A program made the position numbers and the translations under genes. 64,000 nt of DNA, taken from NCBI GenBank assembly GCA_001599595.1, contig BCHH01000002.1, positions 4,812,055 through 4,876,054 of the forward strand, in the 5' to 3' direction. The notes under the pieces are model-generated. The model made no database searches. It saw only the letters and a list, made by a program, of their open reading frames with translations, and was not told the DNA's origin. This stretch comes from Beverwykella pulmonaria. Its lineage: Eukaryota > Ascomycota > Dothideomycetes > Pleosporales > Melanommataceae. How positions within the stretch are numbered: position 1 is the first letter of the stretch; each line of letters opens with the position of its first letter. Positions 59,419 to 64,000 of this stretch are shown here, piece after piece.

Positions 59419-60228
59419 ATGTCACCCAAAACCGCAAATTTATCTATGTGGGGCTAGCAGTGGCAGGAAACAGAACGAACAGATGGATCAGGAATAAACA
59501 GGCTTGATTCATCAGAGTCGAGACGAATCCTTGAGGATGCTCAGAGGATTCGGAGAAACTAAATATGTGATGTGCCACGTGACCCACAGACACACGGCCC
59601 GATAGGGCCTCCGAAGGGCCTCCGAAGGGCCTCCGCAGGAGGCCCGCCGGAAAACAGAAGTAATCCCTCGCAGTCTGCGCCTAGCGGAAGCTCGCCGAGC
59701 GCCTTATACGCATGGTATGAGGTATACAGAGCGATTAGAACGTCTCTATATGTGATAATTGTACTTACTGAGGACTGGAGCGCTTTGGACATGTTGTGAT
59801 AGAAAAGGTGAGAAGGCGAGAGGGTAGAGGAGTCATATCAGTTATTATGGGAAGTACGGTGGACTGTGCGACGCTAAATTTAGCGAGGCTCTAGTGTGGG
59901 TCCGCTTTCCGTACTGTAGTCAAAACGTCTTAATCCTGGCGCAGATCTCGAACAGAGATATAGAATCCCCCGATGACGATTCCAGGCCCAAGCAATGTAT
60001 CTCCACACGCACAGCCCCCGATGAGCTGTCACCCGGAACAAATGATGGCAGAGTCCCAAGTACGCAGTCGAAGCGTCTGCGTTCACCGTGTTGTAATGTG
60101 AGAGCTCTGAGTGGGAGGGGACAGAATAATATTGCTTGAGGTGCCAACATAGAACCAGGCTGGTGCTATATACTCGGACATCTGCCCAGCCATCTTGGTC
60201 ACGTGCCTATCATGTGCCTGTCACGAGG
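59419..60228. other. Intergenic region
   Basis: Contains a short tandem of GGGCCTCCGAA (59606-59640) ending in a GGAGGCCC palindrome partner. No gene recognised; the minus frame 59920-60150 is unremarkable. Confidence 0.45.
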
Positions 60229-61095
60229 ATGTCACGTGTCCCAGTCTCGGCTAGCCAGCTGCCTTTCAACACACCGGATGACCAAGGTACCACCATAAAG
60301 CGCTCGCGATACACCGAAGACGCAAATCAAGCCGACGATCACGTCAGGGATATACCTTGTCAGACCGATAGCAATGACAATGGCGGGAAGTCCAGCGAAA
60401 GGAGCCCGCTCCCAGCCATCCAACTGGATAAAATGATCACTATTACCTGCAACGGCCCCCCCTTCTCCATGCGCCTCGATGCTCTCCGCAAGCGTAGCGC
60501 GAGATCCGCAACCGACTTCGAAGCCGCCATCAAAGCTCACAGCGCAGCGCGTGAACGAATCGAAACTCGTATCTTATCCCCCGCCAATTCGCACAACATC
60601 AAAAAACAAATCCAAGGCCTGCAGATGCAATTAGATTACTGCAACGGGTACAATGCCAGCATCGAAGCCTTCATTGCGTCGTGCCCGCCGGCCCACTCAT
60701 TGGAGCTTGAAGATCAAGATCTCGCCGCCCGTCGCGACGATAACATGTTTAAGATTAGCGATTTTCTAGTGGGACATGCACGGCGCATACATGACGAAAA
60801 GAAGGCTTTTACGCATGCAGCTGACAAGCTAGCAGATGACATCTGCGTCCACAGGGAAGCGATCGTGGAACTGGAAAAGGCGGATGCTGCCCTGTATGCA
60901 GCGTCTAGTGCAAAAAAGGGGGCGCAGAGAGAATTGACGGACTTTGAAGATCTCTGGCAGAACTTCCTTGGCGCTGCGATGGGCCAGTATGAGAGGCCGA
61001 TTACTAGCGGCCGGTCTGAGGTTGAGAAGCTTATGAGGATTAATCAAATGAGAAATGTACTGGGAAGAGATGTGAGTGCAGTGGCGATGGTATAA
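60229..61095 (+). CDS. Uncharacterised coiled-coil protein
   Basis: A single 288-aa frame from the ATG at 60229 (MSRVPVSASQLPF). The middle and C-terminal parts are rich in charged helix-forming residues: RKRSARSATDFEAAIKAH, RERIETRILS, KKQIQGLQMQLDY, DDICVHREAIVELEKADAAL. This suggests a coiled coil of ~180 residues. The N-terminal ~65 residues are disordered and polar. No catalytic motif or membrane segment is seen, and I do not recognise a family. The start codon could also lie further upstream, since the frame is open from 60136, but no earlier ATG is in frame. Confidence 0.6.
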   Translation: MSRVPVSASQLPFNTPDDQGTTIKRSRYTEDANQADDHVRDIPCQTDSNDNGGKSSERSPLPAIQLDKMITITCNGPPFSMRLDALRKRSARSATDFEAAIKAHSAARERIETRILSPANSHNIKKQIQGLQMQLDYCNGYNASIEAFIASCPPAHSLELEDQDLAARRDDNMFKISDFLVGHARRIHDEKKAFTHAADKLADDICVHREAIVELEKADAALYAASSAKKGAQRELTDFEDLWQNFLGAAMGQYERPITSGRSEVEKLMRINQMRNVLGRDVSAVAMV

Positions 61096-62905
61096 GGTTA
61101 TTTAGCATGAAATGGTATAAGGATTTCGGGTTATGGGTTTCGTCTCATAAGCATTTTAGCTTATCAAGGTCTGGGTTTATACGTGTCGGCCTGTGTGTCA
61201 CATGAGACAACTTTATGTTTGCTCATGTGACTCACTTCCGTGTTTGCTCATGTGACTCATCTTTATGTTTGCGATTCACTATCTTGGCAGGCTCCTAGCT
61301 TCCCTGGTAAGACTATATCTCTTCGGTAGCTCCTCTGTAGAATCAATATCAATGATCTTCCTTTCTATCTACTCCGTCACATCTCAACAATACGCCTTTT
61401 GGTTTATTAGGGACTTTAGGTCATAAGAATGCTAGGTGATAAGGACTTTGGATTATCCGGAATAAGGCCAGATTATGAATTTTACACCTCTCCCCTTGTC
61501 GCAATCGCTCAAAAATCGCCCTCGTTTACATCGATTCAGCGTATCGCGTAGTGTAGCGTAGCATATCGTGGATAATGACACTATTTGGGTCTGTTATTGT
61601 AATTAATATTATCCAAACTTTATTTATTTTCGTATTTTTAGTACATGTTGGTATTACGGTGGTTTGCACTGTAGATAACAATAACTCAGAAGGCGAGCGA
61701 GATCCGCACAGGCCTAAATATAACAACCTATTAATAAACCACGTTATTAGCAACAGCATACAGGAGGCATACAGCGAGGAGTTCGTTTAATTCTCTAAGG
61801 TGTAAGGCCGGATTTGCCTGTACATGTTGTAAGGCTGGTACCGGACCTGTACGGAGGCAATATGGCTGTGATGTCATGTGATGTAGCCTATTAGTGTTCC
61901 CCCGCTGCCAATGCGGCTTGGCAGCGATTCGTCTCTCTTACAATACACTCCTATCAACCTCCAACCCTACTCTCAACCCTATTTAGTGCGAGACAACCCA
62001 CCTGCTTTACATATAGGAAGAAGCGATTAATTTGGAAGAAACAGCAGCACTAGATAGATAGATTAAATTTGCAAGGCCACACAGAGGTACAAAGTTGGGA
62101 TTACCAAAGGGTTTTAGGAGAGACCTTGCGCCTCTAGGTCGCACTCCAGGAGCTACGCCAGCAGATCCTGCAACGCCCCGCACGGTCCCAGCGACGCCCC
62201 GCACAGTCCCTAAGGCAAATCATTGTTGTTGAAACCCTCTGAGAGGAGACGCGAAGGGGTAAGGAAGGGCATTATGTAAGGAAAGAGATTCCTTTGTTCG
62301 CTGGGAGGAAGGGAGAATGGTGGGCACACGTGACAGCGTGTGGTCCTGGCGTTGGAAGCGAGGCGCTACACGACTTCGCACTCATAAAAGTAGCCTCTGT
62401 AGATTTGCTGATTGACCAGCGAAACAACCTCGTTCTACACACAGTCTTTGGTCCCGCACCACGTGCCTTACAGACACCTATAGGCCTTATACAAAAGGAT
62501 ACAGGAAAACTATCTCTGCTAGCTAAAGGGGGGTGGTGCGACTAAATATATGGGAGAAGAGGGGTGGGTACAGAGGGGTTCGGATGAGACACGGGCCGTT
62601 TTCGGATAGTAATGAGGCCAGCGGACCGCCTCGGTTGAAGGGTCGGCAGGACCCTTGGTTGTAACGATTGTGCGCATCGTTACAAGGCTAAGCATCTCAC
62701 ATCTCTCTTCCATGTCTGCAATCAGCACCGCGGGCAGCATAGCAATAAGGGACAAGTACTTTTTCAAGGAGGCGCTTGGAGTCATCGTACCGTACAGAGT
62801 GCGATTGGGCATGGACTGCAAGCGCAACGAGTTCAATTCAACAGGTAATATCTACCTTATATACATGCGATCCTTAAACCTCTCGCGTCTCTCGTTAACA
62901 CAAGT
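61096..62905. other. Intergenic region with short repeats
   Basis: Holds a ~29-bp tandem (GTTTGCTCATGTGACTCA..., 61214-61290), a ~20-bp tandem (ACGCCCCGCAC[A/G]GTCCC, 62173-62210) and a 25-bp palindrome (62660-62684). No supported gene; a hydrophobic 71-aa frame at 61575-61790 is low-confidence. Confidence 0.5.
62660..62684. repeat. 25-bp palindrome with LTR-like ends
   Basis: TGTAACGAT and ATCGTTACA are perfect 9-bp inverted arms around the 7-bp spacer TGTGCGC. The arms match the terminus of the 606-bp LTR-like element at 48171 (TGTAACGATT...), which itself has a small hairpin there. Confidence 0.7.
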
Positions 62906-64000
62906 CTAGTTCGGGGTAAGCTTCAAGAGGCGGCCACTAGCACCATCCTCAATGACCCAAATGGCGCCATCCTTATCCTCGCGAATACCACGCATCCGTT
63001 TACCCATGGAAACGCGCTGAGCCTCCTTGGCCGTATCCCCAGTAATGGTCACTCGCACGATTGATTGCGAGCTAAGCCCAGTGATGATAGCATTGCCCTT
63101 CCAGCTAGAAAAAAGATCCCCCTTGTAAATGATCAAGCCAGCCGGAGAGATAACAGGCACCCAGAACGCCTTTGGCGCAGCAAAATCAGGGCGCGTGCTG
63201 TGTGCAGGGATCGTCGTCCCGTTGTAATGTTTCCCCTCGGACACGAGCGGCCATCCGTAGTTCTTGCCCCGCTCGATGAGGTTGAGCTCGTCGCCGCCCA
63301 TGGGCCCCATTTCGATCTCCCAGAGACGACCCTGCGCGTCCCAGTCAATGCCTAGCGGGTTGCGGTGGCCCAGTGACCAGATCTGCGCCTGTACGGCGCC
63401 TTGGCTGGCGAACGGGTTGCCCGCGAAGGCGGTGCCGTTGTCGTACAGCTTGATTATCTTCCCTAGGTTGCCCGCCATGGACTGCGACGGCCACATCTGG
63501 TTGATCTCGCCCGACGCGATCCACAGCGCGCCGTCTGGACCGAAGAGCAAGCGTAAGGCAAATTGGAGTCCACCAGAGGCCCTCTGCGTGTGGCGCCAGA
63601 TGACCTCGAGGTTGGACAGCGCGCCGCCGTTGGCGTTGAGCGTCAGCTTGGCCTGCGCGACTGCACCGCCTGCGCCTCCGCTGCCGCTCTCGGCGTAGCT
63701 AATATACACGATGCTGTTCTCGGCGTAGTTGGGGTGCAGGGCGACGTCGTGGAGACCGCCCTGGCCGCCGTAGGCGACGGTGGGTACACCGGTAATGGTG
63801 AGCTTGGACCCGGTGGCTGGGTCGACGAGACGCATGTTGCCTCGTCTCTCGTTGAGGAGGATGCGGTTGTCGGGCAGGAAGGCAAACGCCCATGGCTCGG
63901 CAAATGTGGCGATGGCTGTTGACTTCCACGGCTGCTGGCGAGTGTCCAGGTGTTGCGATGGGACGGCCAAAGCACCGGCCACCATTGCCAGAGCGTAGGC
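62906..64000 (-). CDS. PQQ-dependent sugar dehydrogenase-like secreted protein (partial)
   Basis: The frame runs from the stop at 62906 to the right edge. It reads A-Y-A-L-A before a Met at 63985 and then VAGALAVPSQHLDTR, so a signal peptide begins beyond the window and the true start is probably missing. The body has the six-bladed propeller markers of the glucose/sorbosone dehydrogenase family: ATFAEPWAFAFLPDNRILLN, GGQGGLHDVALHPNY, LGHRNPLGIDWDAQGRLWEI, EMGPMGGDELNLIERGKNYG and WVPVISPAGLIIYKGD. Such enzymes oxidise sugars extracellularly using PQQ or a related cofactor. In the second blade the sequence GLQFALRLLFGPDG lacks the histidine I would expect (H-F-G-S-R in bacterial relatives), so activity is uncertain. 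Confidence 0.85.
   Translation of the reverse strand, partial: AYALAMVAGALAVPSQHLDTRQQPWKSTAIATFAEPWAFAFLPDNRILLNERRGNMRLVDPATGSKLTITGVPTVAYGGQGGLHDVALHPNYAENSIVYISYAESGSGGAGGAVAQAKLTLNANGGALSNLEVIWRHTQRASGGLQFALRLLFGPDGALWIASGEINQMWPSQSMAGNLGKIIKLYDNGTAFAGNPFASQGAVQAQIWSLGHRNPLGIDWDAQGRLWEIEMGPMGGDELNLIERGKNYGWPLVSEGKHYNGTTIPAHSTRPDFAAPKAFWVPVISPAGLIIYKGDLFSSWKGNAIITGLSSQSIVRVTITGDTAKEAQRVSMGKRMRGIREDKDGAIWVIEDGASGRLLKLTPN

Noticed and set aside
59606..59660. GGGCCTCCGAA tandem considered as a CRISPR-like or structured array
   Set aside because: Only three short direct units without spacers; a simple local duplication.
61980..62260. Possible retroelement coding remnant
   Set aside because: Arg/Gln-rich reading changes phase with each stop, and no reverse-transcriptase or gag motif could be named.

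Overview
The window is nuclear DNA of a filamentous ascomycete (Pezizomycotina). Most genes carry short GT-AG introns of about 45-65 bp, often with a CTAAC-like branch site. The families seen are typical of these fungi: a Pth11-like receptor, a DUF7708 protein, a Fungal_trans_2-type regulator, a CorA-like membrane protein, a 2EXR/F-box-like protein, an NmrA-like reductase and an ankyrin protein with a fungal N-terminal domain. The class cannot be fixed from sequence alone; Leotiomycetes or a neighbouring class is my best guess. Genes are spaced widely and separated by AT-rich, repeat-bearing DNA. I saw no rRNA or tRNA gene and no CRISPR-like array.

Layout. 0-1 kb: an EFM2-like protein methyltransferase, cut by the left edge. 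5.5-8.2 kb: an 893-aa ankyrin protein. 10.3-16.1 kb: a divergent pair sharing a 394-bp intergenic region. The left gene carries the module that normally follows DUF7708. The right gene fuses DUF7708 to a DUF7025-like/AAA+ protein. 16.2-17.0 kb: an atypical short-chain dehydrogenase. 18.6 kb: a broken formaldehyde-dehydrogenase-like gene. 20.0-21.6 kb: a Pth11-like receptor in eight exons. 22.1-23.8 kb: a cytochrome P450 with a damaged K-helix. 26.9-27.3 kb: a small secreted precursor with repeated Kex2 sites. 28.9-29.9 kb: an NmrA-like reductase. 30.2-31.8 kb: a fungal regulator. 34.1-34.9 kb: a secreted protein. 37.7-39.1 kb: a 2EXR-like protein. 40.1-40.4 kb: a 76-aa protein with an 11-nt first exon. 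41.3-43.1 kb: a conserved fungal protein. 46.7-47.6 kb: a secreted alpha-carbonic anhydrase. 49.5-52.6 kb: a kinase-vWFA fusion. 54.1-56.3 kb: a CorA-like membrane protein. 58.6-59.4 kb: a zinc-finger-like gene. 60.2-61.1 kb: a coiled-coil protein. 62.9-64 kb: a PQQ-type sugar dehydrogenase, cut by the right edge.

Mobile DNA is frequent and decayed. There is a 1.35-kb Tc1/mariner copy with terminal inverted repeats and a DD34E transposase broken by stops, and a second Tc1 relic. A family of ~160-bp solo LTR-like elements (TGTCAC...GTGACA, one with a 5-bp duplication GTTTG) recurs several times. A 606-bp LTR-like element and a ~430-bp dispersed repeat pair are also present. A TGG-to-TAG change in the transposase would fit RIP.

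The genes do not form an obvious biosynthetic cluster. The most unusual locus is the 119-aa Kex2-repeat precursor at 26919-27278. It is predicted to release three nonapeptides of pattern xPGGxxWxG behind Ste13-like (D/E)A spacers, the layout of alpha-pheromone and Kex2-processed RiPP precursors, but with a core I do not recognise. Second is the split and re-fused DUF7708 architecture at 10.3-16.1 kb.
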